From Brachyspira intermedia PWS/A (GTDB lineage: Bacteria > Spirochaetota > Brachyspiria > Brachyspirales > Brachyspiraceae): a stretch of DNA of 64,000 bases. Numbering within the stretch: the stretch's first letter is position 1; each line of letters begins with the position of its first letter. Of the stretch, positions 45,919 to 57,898 are shown piece by piece. A model generated the notes under the pieces. It had not been told where the DNA came from and did not search any database. It saw nothing but the letters and a program-made list of their open reading frames with translations. Both the position numbers and the translations under genes were made by a program. Location of the stretch: assembly GCF_000223215.1 (NCBI RefSeq), contig NC_017243.1:2914001-2978000 (forward strand), given 5' to 3'.

Positions 45919-48621
45919 ATGATATTAGCAGATATATTTTTTGATATTTTTATATTTCCTATAGAATTTATTATAGAAACTCTATTTTTTCTATTTAAGA
46001 ATATATTCAATTTATCTTATAGTACAAGTATATTCTTATTAAGTTTATCAGTAAATTTTTTATCTCTTCCTCTCTATAATGTAGCAGAAAAATGGCAGGA
46101 AAAAGAAAGAGACATTCAAAATAAAATGAAGCCTATGATAGATAATATAAAAGCTGTTTATAAAGGTGATCAAAGATATTTACTAATAAGAACCTGTCAT
46201 AGAATTAATGGATATAAGGTGATTTATGCATTCAGAGGAGTTTTAGGGCTTTTAATACAAATACCTTTCTTTATAGCAGCATATAATTTTATATACAGCC
46301 TATCCGATTTATCTCAAGGAAGTTTATTTTTCATAAAAGATTTTTCAAAGCCTGATAATTTAATAAACGGTATTAATTTACTTCCATTTACTATGACTAT
46401 ATTCAGTATACTTGCCGGAATGGTTTATAGTAAAAAATTGACTATAAAAGAAAGTATGCCTCTATATATAACTTCATTAATATTTCTAATCATATTATAT
46501 AATTCGCCTTCAGGATTATTATTTTATTGGAATATAAACTGTTTATTTTCCTTAATTAAAAATATTGTTTTGGAATACAAATTATATAAAGCATTAAATA
46601 AAGATAAAATATTAAAAATATGTAATATATCTGTTATATTGGCTTTTATAATATTGATTGTGATGTCTTTTAAAAATAAAACAGATATAAAAAATATTTT
46701 AACTCTTTTTATAGTAATAATATTAACGTTAAATTTTGATTATATAGAAAAATCATTAATTACAAACAATAATTTTATAAAATATAGATATAAACTGCTT
46801 ATATTATCATGTTTGATTATAACCGTACTTTCAGGGCTTTTTATACCTACATCATTAATAAATAATTCAGTGTCAGAATTTAATAATCATTTGAACCTAA
46901 TAATAAATAATTTTTCAATGAGTATTGGAATATTTTTATTTTATCCTCTGTTTATATATAATATATTTTCAGATAAAACAAAAAATTATATAACATTGGC
47001 ATTTATCTTTTTGTCTGTAATATTCATAATAGACACGTTCATTTTCGCAGGCAATTATCCTAATATGAACTCTGATTTTATGTTTGACAGTGCAATTAAA
47101 ATAATCAATAAAGATATAATAATAAATATTGTAATTATATTAATATCATCATTATTAATTTATTTTATAATAACAAAATCAAAATTTTCTATATTGATCA
47201 ACATTGATTATATAATCATATTTGTATTGATTGCTTCATCAATATTCTATACATATAAGGTATTAAGCTATGATGATACATATACAAAAACATCATATAA
47301 ATTAAAAAACGGAGAAAAAATATTTAATATCTCAAGAAATGGAGAAAATATATTCGTTATAATATTGGATAGAGCCATACCTTCATATTGGTTTGATGCT
47401 TTTAACAGATTTGAAGAATATAAAGATATGTTTGATGGCTTTACATTCTATCCTAATACTGTTTCATACAATTATAACACCATAACTATAGCTTCTATTT
47501 ATGGAGGTTATGATTATTTGCCTTATGAAACAAGCACTAATAAAAATAATAATCTTACAAATATTCATAATCAAGCTTTATTGACATTGCCTTTATCATT
47601 AGAAAAATACGGCTATAAATCCTATATACTTGAGCCCGTTTATGCTAATATGTCTTTTAATGGAGACTTAAGCATATTTAAAAGCTACAGCAATATTAAA
47701 GCCTACAATAAAGATTATATTTATGATTATAGTATAAATAAATATACAAATGAAAATAATATAATAACATCTAATTTGGATAATGATAAATTGATAAGAT
47801 TTTCATTTTTTAGAATAATACCTGTATGGCTAAGAAAAACATTATACAGCGGAGGAAAATGGCTTATAAATGAAAATAATATTATAAATACTAGTATAGA
47901 AAATTATGCTTTATTAGATTCTATTAAAGATTTAATAAATATAGATGAAAATGGCAATAATTATAATATAATGCATAACAATACCACACATGAACCTCAT
48001 TATTTTCTTCCTGATTTATTGCCTTCAGTATCTTTGAATTATATAGATACTAATGATTTAAAAATATATAAAGATACAAACAGCGTAAGACATTTTTATG
48101 CTAATGCTGCCTCAATGAAAAATATAGTTAAAATAATAGACTTTCTTAAAAAAAATAATGTTTATGATAATACAAAGATAATAATTATTTCAGATCATGG
48201 ATATAGAATAAACTCTAAATATTTTGAAAAGCCTAATACCAAATTCATAGCTTTATATAATTCTTTATTAATGTATAAGGATTTTAACTCGAAAGGCAGA
48301 TTAAATATTGATACCAATTTTATGACTGTAGCAGATATGCCCTATTTAGCAGTTAATCATATAAAAGATATAAAAAACATATTCAATAATAAAATAATAA
48401 CTAATGATTATAAAACTAATGGTGCTAATATAATAAGAATAAGAAGCTGGAAGCCTGAAAATCAATCATCAAACACTTATGATTTTAATAGTTATTATCA
48501 TGTAAATAATAATATATTTGATACTAATAATTGGAAATTTTACCGCTGGTATTATTCTAGTAATTACAGCAAGGAAAGAGATTTATCATTAGGCTTTATT
48601 GAAGAAACAACTAATGATTAA
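45919..48621 (+). CDS. YidC/Oxa1-like domain fused to a sulfatase-type (alkaline phosphatase superfamily) domain
   Basis: The product has 900 residues and an intact frame. Residues 15-225 resemble YidC/Oxa1/Alb3: a helix ending FLSLPLYNVAEKWQ, the cytoplasmic hairpin ERDIQNKMKPMIDNIKAVYKGDQ, then RGVLGLLIQIPFFIAAYNFI, INLLPFTMTIFSILAG and PSGLLFYWNINCLFSL. The conserved groove Arg of YidC appears as Asn (SVNFLSLPLY). Six or seven more helices follow to about 440. From 455 the order fits LTA-synthase/sulfatase enzymes: FVIILDRAIPSYW, a possible nucleophile in YNTITIASIYGG, NTTHEPHYF and IIIISDHGYRIN. The likely role is transfer or removal of a phosphate- or sulfate-type group on an envelope polymer. 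The YidC part could insert or position something in the membrane; that is inference. Confidence 0.8.
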   Translation: MILADIFFDIFIFPIEFIIETLFFLFKNIFNLSYSTSIFLLSLSVNFLSLPLYNVAEKWQEKERDIQNKMKPMIDNIKAVYKGDQRYLLIRTCHRINGYKVIYAFRGVLGLLIQIPFFIAAYNFIYSLSDLSQGSLFFIKDFSKPDNLINGINLLPFTMTIFSILAGMVYSKKLTIKESMPLYITSLIFLIILYNSPSGLLFYWNINCLFSLIKNIVLEYKLYKALNKDKILKICNISVILAFIILIVMSFKNKTDIKNILTLFIVIILTLNFDYIEKSLITNNNFIKYRYKLLILSCLIITVLSGLFIPTSLINNSVSEFNNHLNLIINNFSMSIGIFLFYPLFIYNIFSDKTKNYITLAFIFLSVIFIIDTFIFAGNYPNMNSDFMFDSAIKIINKDIIINIVIILISSLLIYFIITKSKFSILINIDYIIIFVLIASSIFYTYKVLSYDDTYTKTSYKLKNGEKIFNISRNGENIFVIILDRAIPSYWFDAFNRFEEYKDMFDGFTFYPNTVSYNYNTITIASIYGGYDYLPYETSTNKNNNLTNIHNQALLTLPLSLEKYGYKSYILEPVYANMSFNGDLSIFKSYSNIKAYNKDYIYDYSINKYTNENNIITSNLDNDKLIRFSFFRIIPVWLRKTLYSGGKWLINENNIINTSIENYALLDSIKDLINIDENGNNYNIMHNNTTHEPHYFLPDLLPSVSLNYIDTNDLKIYKDTNSVRHFYANAASMKNIVKIIDFLKKNNVYDNTKIIIISDHGYRINSKYFEKPNTKFIALYNSLLMYKDFNSKGRLNIDTNFMTVADMPYLAVNHIKDIKNIFNNKIITNDYKTNGANIIRIRSWKPENQSSNTYDFNSYYHVNNNIFDTNNWKFYRWYYSSNYSKERDLSLGFIEETTND

Positions 48622-48695
48622 AAATTAGAATATTCTATTTAATAAATCTATTCAAATTAATAAATCTATTCAAATAACAATATTTAAAAACAAAA

Positions 48696-48718
48696 AAACC
48701 AGCCAAATAGGCTAGTTT
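48696..48718 (-). terminator. Terminator of the 16S rRNA transcript
   Basis: AAACCAGCC (48696-48704) pairs with GGCTAGTTT (48710-48718) with one mismatch. On the minus strand it is followed by a T run (TTTTTTTG). It lies about 90 bases past the 16S 3' end and could also serve the YidC-sulfatase gene. Confidence 0.65.
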
Positions 48719-48803
48719 ATTTAACGAGGTATAAAAAATATAATATGGAAAAATTCTTTCAAATATGAATAGCAGTAAGATTTAAGTCGGACAATCTCCG
48801 AAT

Positions 48804-50318
<1,515 letters not shown>

Positions 50319-50559
50319 CACTTTTGTGAATCTGAAATGATTCTTTATTTTTCTATTCTACTGAATAGAGATTTACTTACTTAAAGAAATGTTACAAATT
50401 GTAACCGTTGGGTCATAGAACTTATTAAGTTCATTTACACCAGTTGTGTTTTGTTTTTCTTAAATTGCTTCTGCTATCCATATTTCAAAGAACTTTTATT
50501 TTTTGTTTGTGTCAGCTGATGTTTCGTTTTGTTTTTTGTTTCTCATCAACTGTTTTATT

Positions 50560-50587
50560 ATTATAGCATACACCTAGAAAAACACAA
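50560..50587 (-). promoter_or_regulatory. Likely promoter of the 16S rRNA gene
   Basis: On the minus strand, TTGTGT (50582-50587) and TATAAT (50560-50565) are 16 bases apart. They lie about 240 bases before the mature 5' end and would give a long leader. Confidence 0.5.
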
Positions 50588-51107
50588 TAGCTAAAAAGGG
50601 CGTTTTTTATAAAATTTCAGGCTTTTTTATTAAAATACAGTATTTATAAAACATATAATACATATTGAAGCTAGCTAAAAATATATTTTGCCATTTTTGC
50701 CAAAAATGAGCCCCAAAATAGCCTAAAAATCTTGAAATTTTGGGAATTTTTGGGTGATTTTTGGAAAATTTATTCTGAAAAATCCAAATTTTCTGGAATT
50801 TTTAGAATAATTTTCAAAAAAAGTGCGTAAAAAATTTAAAATTCAAGAAATCTAAGGAAATTTTAAGACTAAATTTCCAAAAAATACTCATAAAAAAATT
50901 AAAATTAATGAAATTCTGTGAAGTTTCTAAGAATATATTTTGAAAATTTCTTATAAAAAATTCAAAATAAAATTATTAAAAACAAATCCGATAAGAAAAG
51001 TCTGATTTATATAAAATAAAGTATCAAAATATACAATAATAAAATATTTTGTTAAAACTTGATTTTATATTAATTTAGATATATTATATACATACTGGAG
51101 TAGAATT
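50588..51107. other. AT-rich region upstream of the 16S gene with short T-run/A-run repeats
   Basis: No gene seen. From about 50690 to 50960 there are many near-repeats such as TTTTTGGGAATTTTTGGG, GAAATTTT and AAAATTTC, spaced irregularly. Phased A/T runs next to the rRNA promoter could form a bent upstream element, but this is inference. GGAG near 51095 belongs to the next gene. Confidence 0.3.
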
Positions 51108-51848
51108 TTGGAAAACATTATAGATATAATCAATAAAGCACAATTAAAAACAATAGATAAAGACACATTTTTGTCAATAGCATCGATGTGTTCGTTCATT
51201 CCAAAATCTATAACAGAAAATAATACTTGGAAGAAATTATCTTTATCTGCTAAAGAAGTATACAGAACTTTAGTAGCTAATTATGATTATGAGCTTGGAA
51301 TAGCTAAAACAACTCATTCTCAAATATTAAATGAAGCAGGTATAGGCGGAAATGCTACTATAGTAAAATCATTAGATACTTTAGAAGAGAAAGGTTTTAT
51401 TACTAGAGTAGAATCTAAGGCAAAAAGTCATCATTATCTTATGCCTTATCAAGAAAAGTTTTATGCTACTATATGTAATTTTGAAGCTAGAGACTTTTCT
51501 ATACTATATACTGTAAATAAAAAAGCTAAAAAAGATACCCAAATTAAACAAGTTACTAATAAACTTTTCTTTAAAGTTTGTTATAATTTAAGTTGTTTAG
51601 GTATAGATGAGCCTCAGAAATTGATAGATAAATATTCTTCTGATGGAAATCAGCTTAGAATAATTCTTTCTATGTGTAATTATGTTTATATAGCAAAAGA
51701 AAAAAATCTAAATAAAGATATAAATTTAAATAAATATCTTATAGATTCTTTAAAAAGAGGCAATATAACTGAAAACATATTTGATGAAAAGACAATGAAT
51801 ACTATAAAAAGTATATTAATAAACAGAAAACAAAATATAACAGAGTGA
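51108..51848 (+). CDS. Winged-helix DNA-binding protein, unknown role
   Basis: The product has 246 residues. I accept the TTG at 51108 because GGAG lies about 9 bases upstream and no ATG comes soon after. Residues 45-110 look like a winged helix-turn-helix: LSAKEVYRTLVANYDYELGIAKTTHSQILNEAG, IGGNATIVKSLDTLEEKGFITRVES. This resembles the helix-turn-helix of replication initiators and of MarR/GntR-like regulators. The rest (KKDTQIKQVTNKLFFKVCYNL) is helical and not recognised. It is 4 bases from the next gene, so the two are probably cotranscribed. Confidence 0.65.
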   Translation: MENIIDIINKAQLKTIDKDTFLSIASMCSFIPKSITENNTWKKLSLSAKEVYRTLVANYDYELGIAKTTHSQILNEAGIGGNATIVKSLDTLEEKGFITRVESKAKSHHYLMPYQEKFYATICNFEARDFSILYTVNKKAKKDTQIKQVTNKLFFKVCYNLSCLGIDEPQKLIDKYSSDGNQLRIILSMCNYVYIAKEKNLNKDINLNKYLIDSLKRGNITENIFDEKTMNTIKSILINRKQNITE

Positions 51849-51852
51849 AAAT

Positions 51853-54494
51853 ATGGCAACAAAAAAAACTACAACAAACAAAAAAGACGAAACTAAAGAA
51901 ACAAAGAAATCAGCAACCGAAAAAACTACTAGCAAAAAAGAAGAGCCTGTAAAGAAAACTACAGCTAAAAAAACTACTGAAAAAGCTGAAAAGAAAGAAG
52001 AGCCTGTAAAGAAAACTACAGCTAAAAAAACTGCTGAAAAGGCTGAAAAGAAAGAAGAACCTGTAAAGAAAACTACAGCTAAAAAAACTACTGAAAAAGC
52101 TGAAAGAAAGAAGAGCCTGTAAAGAAAACTACAGCTAAAAAAACTGCTGAAAAAGCTGAAAAAAAAGAAGAGCCTGTAAAGAAAACTACAGCTAAAAAAA
52201 CTACTGAAAAAGCTGAAAAAAAAGAAGAGCCTGTAAAAAAACTATAGAAAAAGTTGAAAAAAGGAAGAACCTGAAAAAAAGTTGCTGAAATTGCTACAGT
52301 AGAAGAAAAAACAGTAGAAACTAAAGAAATAAAAGAAACTAAAACTGAAACAAAGCCATTAACTTCCATTCTGAAAAAAAATGATGATGAAAAAAGAGAT
52401 TTAAAAGATATAATCAAAGAAGCTACATCTGAAATAAAAACCGCAGATAGAAAAATCGTTCTTAAAACTTCAACTCCAGTTAGAAAACTTGAGTCAATTA
52501 AGACGGAAAATACTGAAACTAAAACTGAAAGAGAGTCTATAACTCTTCTTAAAGAAGCTATAAAGGCAAAATCTAAGAATGTATCAAGACCTGTAAGCGT
52601 AAAAAAGCGTATAGCTATAGTAGATGTGGATGATGATGAGAATTTAGATAATACTAGAAATACTACTGATGAAATAAGTACTTCTAAACCTGTTATAAGT
52701 AGTGTATTTGCAGCACATAATATAAAAACAGAAGAAACTGAAAAAGTAGAAGAAAAAAATGAACAGATTGAAGATACTACTGCTACTGAAGAATCAAATA
52801 CAGAAACTATAGCATCATCAGCAATAGTTCATAATAATACTTCATCTCCTTATTCTTTCGAAACATTTGAATCTAATAGAGAAAAAGAAGAAAAAACTGA
52901 AGAAGTTGAAAAAACAGAAGAGAATAATTATACTCAAGATGAAAATACTGAAGATAAAGCTAGTGAAGAAATAGAAACTAAAGAAGATTTGATAGAGGAA
53001 AAAGAAACTGTAGTAGAAGAAACTAAAGAACTTGATGTAATCGCAGAAGAGAAAACTGAAGCAGATACTGATGAAGTTGAAAAAATTGAAGAAACTGTAA
53101 AAGAGGAAACCGTAAAAGTAGAAGAAAAAGCTACATACAGTAAAAGCGATATATTTAAAAGACCTGTTATTATACCTACTGATGATGAGCATATTCAGAA
53201 ATCTAAATTCAATCAGGAAGAAATTGATACCGCTATAAAATCTGCTCCTACAATAGATGAAAATGCTTCTGTAGAAAACTATAAAGATTATTCTTCTTCT
53301 TCAGCATCAGAAACAAAAATAGAAGAATTAAAAGAAACTATCAATGAAAAAATTCAGGAATTGAAAGATAAAGAAATAAAAATCATAGAAACAGAAGATG
53401 AATTGAAAACTTCTTCTTTACCTGAAATTGAGAAGAAACCAGCTGAACCTTATGTAGCTCCTGATCATTCTATAAGTGAGAATAAAAAATCTAATAAAAT
53501 TGTACCTATAGTGGGAATTATAATTATAATATTGGGATTATCATTCTTAGGCATACAATTCTTCTCTGGAAGAAATAATGAAATAGATGATAATTTCTAT
53601 GAGGAAGTTACAAATAATAATACATTAAATACTAATGATTTAACAACAAATAATGTTATATCTGTTACTAATAATATAAACACTAATATTACTAAACCGC
53701 AAACTAATAATGCAGTAAATACTAATACCACTAGACCACAGACTAACAATACGGTAAATACTCAAACTAATACTACTAGACCACAGACTAACAATGCATT
53801 AAACACTCAAACTAATACTACTAGACCGCAAACTAATAATGCAGTAAATACTCAAACTAATACTACTAGACCGCAAACTAACAATACAGTAAATACTCAG
53901 ACTAATACTACTAGACCACAGACTAACAATGCGGTAAACACTCAGACTAATACTGCTAGACCGCAAACTAACAATGCGGTAAACACTCAGACTAATACTG
54001 CTAGACCGCAAACTAACAATACAGTAAATACTCAGACTAATACTGCAACACCTCCTACTCCTCCGAAAGAGCCTGAGATAACACCTCCTACTCCTCCAAC
54101 ACCTCCGCCTAATCCTCCAACAGCAAATACAAATGCTGCTGCAAATAATACACAGGCGAATAATAATACATTAGCATACGATACAGATACTTATAAAACA
54201 AAGTGGACTGATACATTATCATCAATAGCCACTGCCGAGCTTGGAGACAGCAGAAGATGGCCTTCAATAGCAGTACTTAATGAAAATATAATAAAAAATA
54301 ATCCTGACAGTATAGTATTCAATATAGATATAAAAATCCCTAATGGGGGAAAAAAAAAATTAGAAGATATGAATGATTCAGAAAAGAGAGCTTTGTATAA
54401 TGATTATATAAAAGTATCAGAAATGTACTCAAAAATGGGGAAGCAAAATCTAGCAAATACAATAAAATCTCAAGCTAATTCTATACTTAAATAA
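51853..54494 (+). CDS. Long Lys/Glu/Thr-rich membrane protein with LysM-like C-terminus (four frameshifts)
   Basis: It is broken into two frames (51853-52122 and 52626-54494) and can be repaired as a single gene. In the intervening 500 bases the reading continues if one A is added at 52103-52105, 52235-52241, 52257-52262 and 52274-52280, giving about 881 residues. The N-terminal third is a tandem repeat of about 18-19 residues (KKEEPVKKTTAKKTTEKAE). An acidic Glu/Thr region follows, then one membrane helix (VPIVGIIIIILGLSFLGIQF). Next come at least eight copies of a 15-residue repeat (TNTTRPQTNNAVNTQ), a proline stretch (TPPTPPTPPPNPP), and a LysM-like domain (TDTLSSIATAELGDSRRWPS... to DIKIPNGGKK) that may bind peptidoglycan. 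The layout fits a TonB-like or envelope-spanning protein. Confidence 0.72.
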
Positions 54495-54506
54495 AAAATC
54501 AATAAA

Positions 54507-54887
54507 ATGAAAAAATCTAACAAATCAAATAACAAAAATTCTATACTAACATTTTCATGCACTGGATGTGGTATATGCTGCAAAGAAAAAGGATATGTAT
54601 TTTTTAATGATGATGATATAAAAAGAGCATCTAAATTATTAGAAATATCACCTTTGGTTTTTATAAATAAATATTTAGAATATGAAGAAGGATATGGTTA
54701 TTATATAAAAGTAACCGATGATAAAGCCTGTACATTCTTAGATGAAAATAATAGATGCACAATTAATAGTGCTAAACCTAATCAATGTGGTACTTTTCCA
54801 TATTGGAAGGAATATATGGATAAAAACGGCAATTTAATATCCGGAAAATTCAAAAGAGCCTGCCCAGGTGTCAAAATAAAAAAATAA
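54507..54887 (+). CDS. YkgJ-family cysteine-cluster protein
   Basis: The product has 126 residues. Cysteines follow the family pattern: FSCTGCGICCKEKGYVFF, then ACTFLDENNRCTINSAKPNQCGTFPYW and a final RACPG. Such proteins bind a metal, either zinc or an iron-sulfur cluster; in other bacteria the family is thought to form an Fe-S cofactor. It lies 12 bases after the LysM protein gene. Function unknown beyond metal binding. Confidence 0.85.
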   Translation: MKKSNKSNNKNSILTFSCTGCGICCKEKGYVFFNDDDIKRASKLLEISPLVFINKYLEYEEGYGYYIKVTDDKACTFLDENNRCTINSAKPNQCGTFPYWKEYMDKNGNLISGKFKRACPGVKIKK

Positions 54888-54973
54888 TTTTTTGATATTT
54901 ATTTTTTTTCAAATATATTATATAATACAATCCGAAAGTATTATGTAATTTTTATTTGAGGTAATTTTTTATA

Positions 54974-56425
54974 ATGAATGATTTGATTGAAAAATACGAA
55001 ATTCTAACAGTAAAAGAGCTGAAAACCATAAAAGATCAATTAATAGCTCACAATATACCATTATTTAGATTAGATAAAGAAAGAAAAGTTATAGTATTTC
55101 CAACAGAACAATTAGGCTTGATAATTGATAATGAAAAATACAGCAATCTAAAAATATATATACCTAAAAATTTTTCTATGTTTATAGAAGAATTCAAATC
55201 TATTACTCAAACAAATAATTCAGATAATACTTCAGATGAATCTACTCCTTATGTATTTAGAACACCTAAAGAGTCAGAAAAAGAGATGGGTAAAAGAATA
55301 TCCGAAATCTCTAAAATGACATATAAGGAAAAAGTTAATACAATAAAAAATTATGATGAAAAATTAAAAGAAATTGCTGTAGATAAAGAAACAGGAATCA
55401 ATAAGAATACAGCTCAACAAATTGTAAATGTAGGTAATGATGTAGGACTTATAGCCAAAGTTACTATGTTTGAAAGTATTCAAAAGATTAAAGGTGAAGA
55501 AATCACTCAAGAACAGGCTAAAGAAGAAAATCAGGAAATAACTGAAACTACTACAAATTTAGTTACTACTATAGTTGATATGCTTGCTGCTAATACCGAA
55601 ACACAGAAGGTATTTGATGAACTTAGAAATTATTCTGATGGTGGTGTAATGTCTCACTCTAACAGAGTATTTATATCTTATGTCAATTTCATGGTATTCT
55701 ATAATAATTTAATAAACAGAAGACATTTAGTACATAAAATAAGAACTTCATATACAAGTAAATATAAAAAATTCTATGAGCAAGTTGAAAATATGTTCAA
55801 CAAAGAAGGAATTCATAAAAATTTAGCTACTGTAGAAGATTGTATAGATAAAGGTATAAAAATCATAGAAGAAAGAGAAATGAATCTTTATTCCGTAGGA
55901 GCTTTACTTCATGATATAGGAAAAGTTAAAGACTTAGACTATTTTGAGGGAGCTAATGGAAGAGATTATGAAAGAATAAAAAAACACTTATTTAACAGCT
56001 ATGCTTTAGTAAGTCAAACTTCTGAATATCCTCTTGAAGTTATACTTACAGTGGCTTTACACCATGAATATTATGGATTAGGATACGGCCCTTATGAACA
56101 TTTACATGCTTTGAAATTAAAAAAATATCCTAATTTCCAAATACAGAGAATAATGACTTATGATGCTAAAGCTATAGATGAATGCGAGGCTTTTGCTTAT
56201 TTCCCTGCTAAAATGCTTGAAATTATAGATGTATACGATGCTTTAATAGACCCTGCTAGAAAATATAGAGGAGGAAAAACTTTCACTCCTGAAGAGGCTC
56301 TTAATATTATGAGAGAAGATTTTATAGAAAAGCATGTTAAATTAGACCCTATATTATACGATGTATTTGTAGAATTTTTAAGCAACTCTATAGAACAGGA
56401 TTTAATGTCTTGCAAATTAATATAA
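54974..56425 (+). CDS. HD domain phosphohydrolase, HD-GYP-like
   Basis: The product has 483 residues. The N-terminal half (to about 215) is a helical and charged sensory-type region of unknown fold with a possible four-helix segment. The HD domain starts about 250 with MSHSNRVF. The HD motif is GALLHDIGKVKD, followed by HHEYYGLGYGPYEH (the expected HHE...G.GYP region, with GPY for GYP) and IIDVYDALIDPARKYRGG. HD-GYP proteins hydrolyse cyclic di-GMP; the altered GYP motif makes activity uncertain. It ends at a strong terminator and has no nearby GGDEF gene. Regulation of motility or attachment is possible. Confidence 0.82.
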   Translation: MNDLIEKYEILTVKELKTIKDQLIAHNIPLFRLDKERKVIVFPTEQLGLIIDNEKYSNLKIYIPKNFSMFIEEFKSITQTNNSDNTSDESTPYVFRTPKESEKEMGKRISEISKMTYKEKVNTIKNYDEKLKEIAVDKETGINKNTAQQIVNVGNDVGLIAKVTMFESIQKIKGEEITQEQAKEENQEITETTTNLVTTIVDMLAANTETQKVFDELRNYSDGGVMSHSNRVFISYVNFMVFYNNLINRRHLVHKIRTSYTSKYKKFYEQVENMFNKEGIHKNLATVEDCIDKGIKIIEEREMNLYSVGALLHDIGKVKDLDYFEGANGRDYERIKKHLFNSYALVSQTSEYPLEVILTVALHHEYYGLGYGPYEHLHALKLKKYPNFQIQRIMTYDAKAIDECEAFAYFPAKMLEIIDVYDALIDPARKYRGGKTFTPEEALNIMREDFIEKHVKLDPILYDVFVEFLSNSIEQDLMSCKLI

Positions 56426-56449
56426 GAAATTTTTATTATAAATAATATA

Positions 56450-56490
56450 AAAGCCAATCAAAAGCATATTAAACTGCTATGATTGGCTTT
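56450..56490. terminator. Bidirectional terminator after the HD gene
   Basis: AAAGCCAATCA (56450-56460) pairs exactly with TGATTGGCTTT (56480-56490) with an internal loop of about 19 bases. It is shared with the convergent gene at 56509. Confidence 0.75.
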
Positions 56491-56508
56491 ATTATTTATT
56501 ACTTATCT

Positions 56509-57126
56509 TTAATAATTATTGTCATTTGTACCTTGTATTTCTTCTAAGGCATCAATACCATTTTTGAAAGCAGCAAATATTTCCTGCCAATTACTTGTAG
56601 ATAATATAGATATTCCTATATCCTCATAGTCTTCTTCACCAAATTGATTTATAAAGTTAAATCTTATATTTGATATAGATTTATTTGCAAAACTTTCAAA
56701 TTCACTGTCCTGATTGAATTTATATCTCACCTCAACATCATAATAGTTAATATCACCCATTAAATAAGGATTATATATAACTTTTTGTATATTAGTAAGT
56801 TCAAGTGTACTTCCATCATCAAATGTAAATATTATAGGCGTACCATTATTGACATATAATTGACTAGGATATTTATATCTAAATTCTAATGTAAGAGTTC
56901 TACCTGCTCTTTTATAAAATCTGAATCTATTATCCCTCAAATATTTATATGTTTCCTTCCAAGATGTATATATATTCATTTTGGAAGTGAGTTTGTCTCT
57001 CTCTGTAAAAAATAATCTGCTCTTTAATGCATTAGTTGGGTTATCATTTAAATTATCCTGAGAATAAAGAAAAGAGGAACTCAATGATATAATAAAAAAT
57101 GAAATTAATAATATATATCTAATCAT
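56509..57126 (-). CDS. Secreted protein of unknown function
   Basis: The product has 205 residues with a signal peptide (IRYILLISFFIISLSSSFLYS-Q). The mature part has segments FFTERDKLTSKMNIYTSW, YKRAGRTLTLEFRYKYP, IIFTFDDGSTLELTNIQKV and VEVRYKFNQDSEFESFAN, suggesting a beta-rich fold that binds a small ligand or a surface partner. I recognise no family. AAGG lies about 9 bases before the ATG. It is transcribed alone between a terminator and the HMA gene, which points the other way. Confidence 0.7.
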   Translation of the reverse strand: MIRYILLISFFIISLSSSFLYSQDNLNDNPTNALKSRLFFTERDKLTSKMNIYTSWKETYKYLRDNRFRFYKRAGRTLTLEFRYKYPSQLYVNNGTPIIFTFDDGSTLELTNIQKVIYNPYLMGDINYYDVEVRYKFNQDSEFESFANKSISNIRFNFINQFGEEDYEDIGISILSTSNWQEIFAAFKNGIDALEEIQGTNDNNY

Positions 57127-57285
57127 TTTAATTTCCTTAAATAGTTTATACTGTTAATAAATACGGAATTTAAAACTTAAAATTAAATATAAGAAATGTT
57201 TTTTTATAAAATTTTATTGACAAGTATATCATATTTGTTAGAATAACATAACATTTTTTATAGTAATAAAACTTTGGAGGCAATA

Positions 57286-57654
57286 ATGGAAAGCATAATA
57301 ATACTATCAATCATAATTATAATAGCAGTATTCGCTGTGATAAATTATATAAAAAAGATTAAATCAGGAAACTGCTGTTCATCAGAAGGAGCATTTCAAG
57401 CAATAGAAAAAGTTAAAGTAAAAGATAAAAACAAGAATAATTATCCATATAAACAAATAATTAAAATAGGAGGTATGACTTGTACGCATTGTGCTAAGAT
57501 AATAGAGAATAATTTTAATAAAATTGAAGATGTATATGCAAAAGTAAGTTTTGATAATGAAGAAGCCATCATATTAACTAAAAAGCAATTAGATAATAAA
57601 GTATTTGAAGATGCTATAAAAGAATCAGGATATAGATATTATATAAAAAATTAA
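57286..57654 (+). CDS. Membrane-anchored heavy-metal-associated (HMA) domain protein
   Basis: The product has about 122 residues from the ATG at 57286, which has GGAGG 5 bases upstream; a TTG at 57274 would put that site inside the gene. One membrane helix at about 3-22 (IIILSIIIIIAVFAVINYI) is followed by a basic segment and a Cys pair (SGNCCSSEG). The HMA domain contains the metal motif IGGMTCTHCAKIIE. HMA domains bind Cu(I) or similar metals. Membrane-anchored forms may act as a metal chaperone or sensor; no copper ATPase gene is adjacent. Confidence 0.85.
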   Translation: MESIIILSIIIIIAVFAVINYIKKIKSGNCCSSEGAFQAIEKVKVKDKNKNNYPYKQIIKIGGMTCTHCAKIIENNFNKIEDVYAKVSFDNEEAIILTKKQLDNKVFEDAIKESGYRYYIKN

Positions 57655-57660
57655 AAAACA

Positions 57661-57890
57661 AATTTAATGGGGCGGGTGGGCGGGCAGAATAAATCAAAAA
57701 GAAAAAATATAATGTTTTTTTTAAATAAGCAATAAAAATAATTTATGTTTAAAAATTCTACTTACATACCCCACCCTATAAATTTTCTGCTTTTATTTGC
57801 ATTATAATTTTATTTAAATTTTTAGTATTAAAAAGAAAAAGCATTGCCCACCCAAGTTTTTATTAGGTTAGCATGCATGATAAAAATATT
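57661..57890. repeat. Intergenic palindromic repeat block
   Basis: GGGGCGGGTGGGCGGGCAG near 57669 faces CCCCACCCTATAAATTTTCTG near 57768 and GCCCACCCAAG near 57848. The elements match the family at 25556-25900 and 32205-32650 (G-rich arm on one side, C-rich arm with TACATACCCC on the other). The nearby genes point away or converge, so it may also act as a terminator. Confidence 0.5.
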
Positions 57891-57898
57891 TTTTATAA

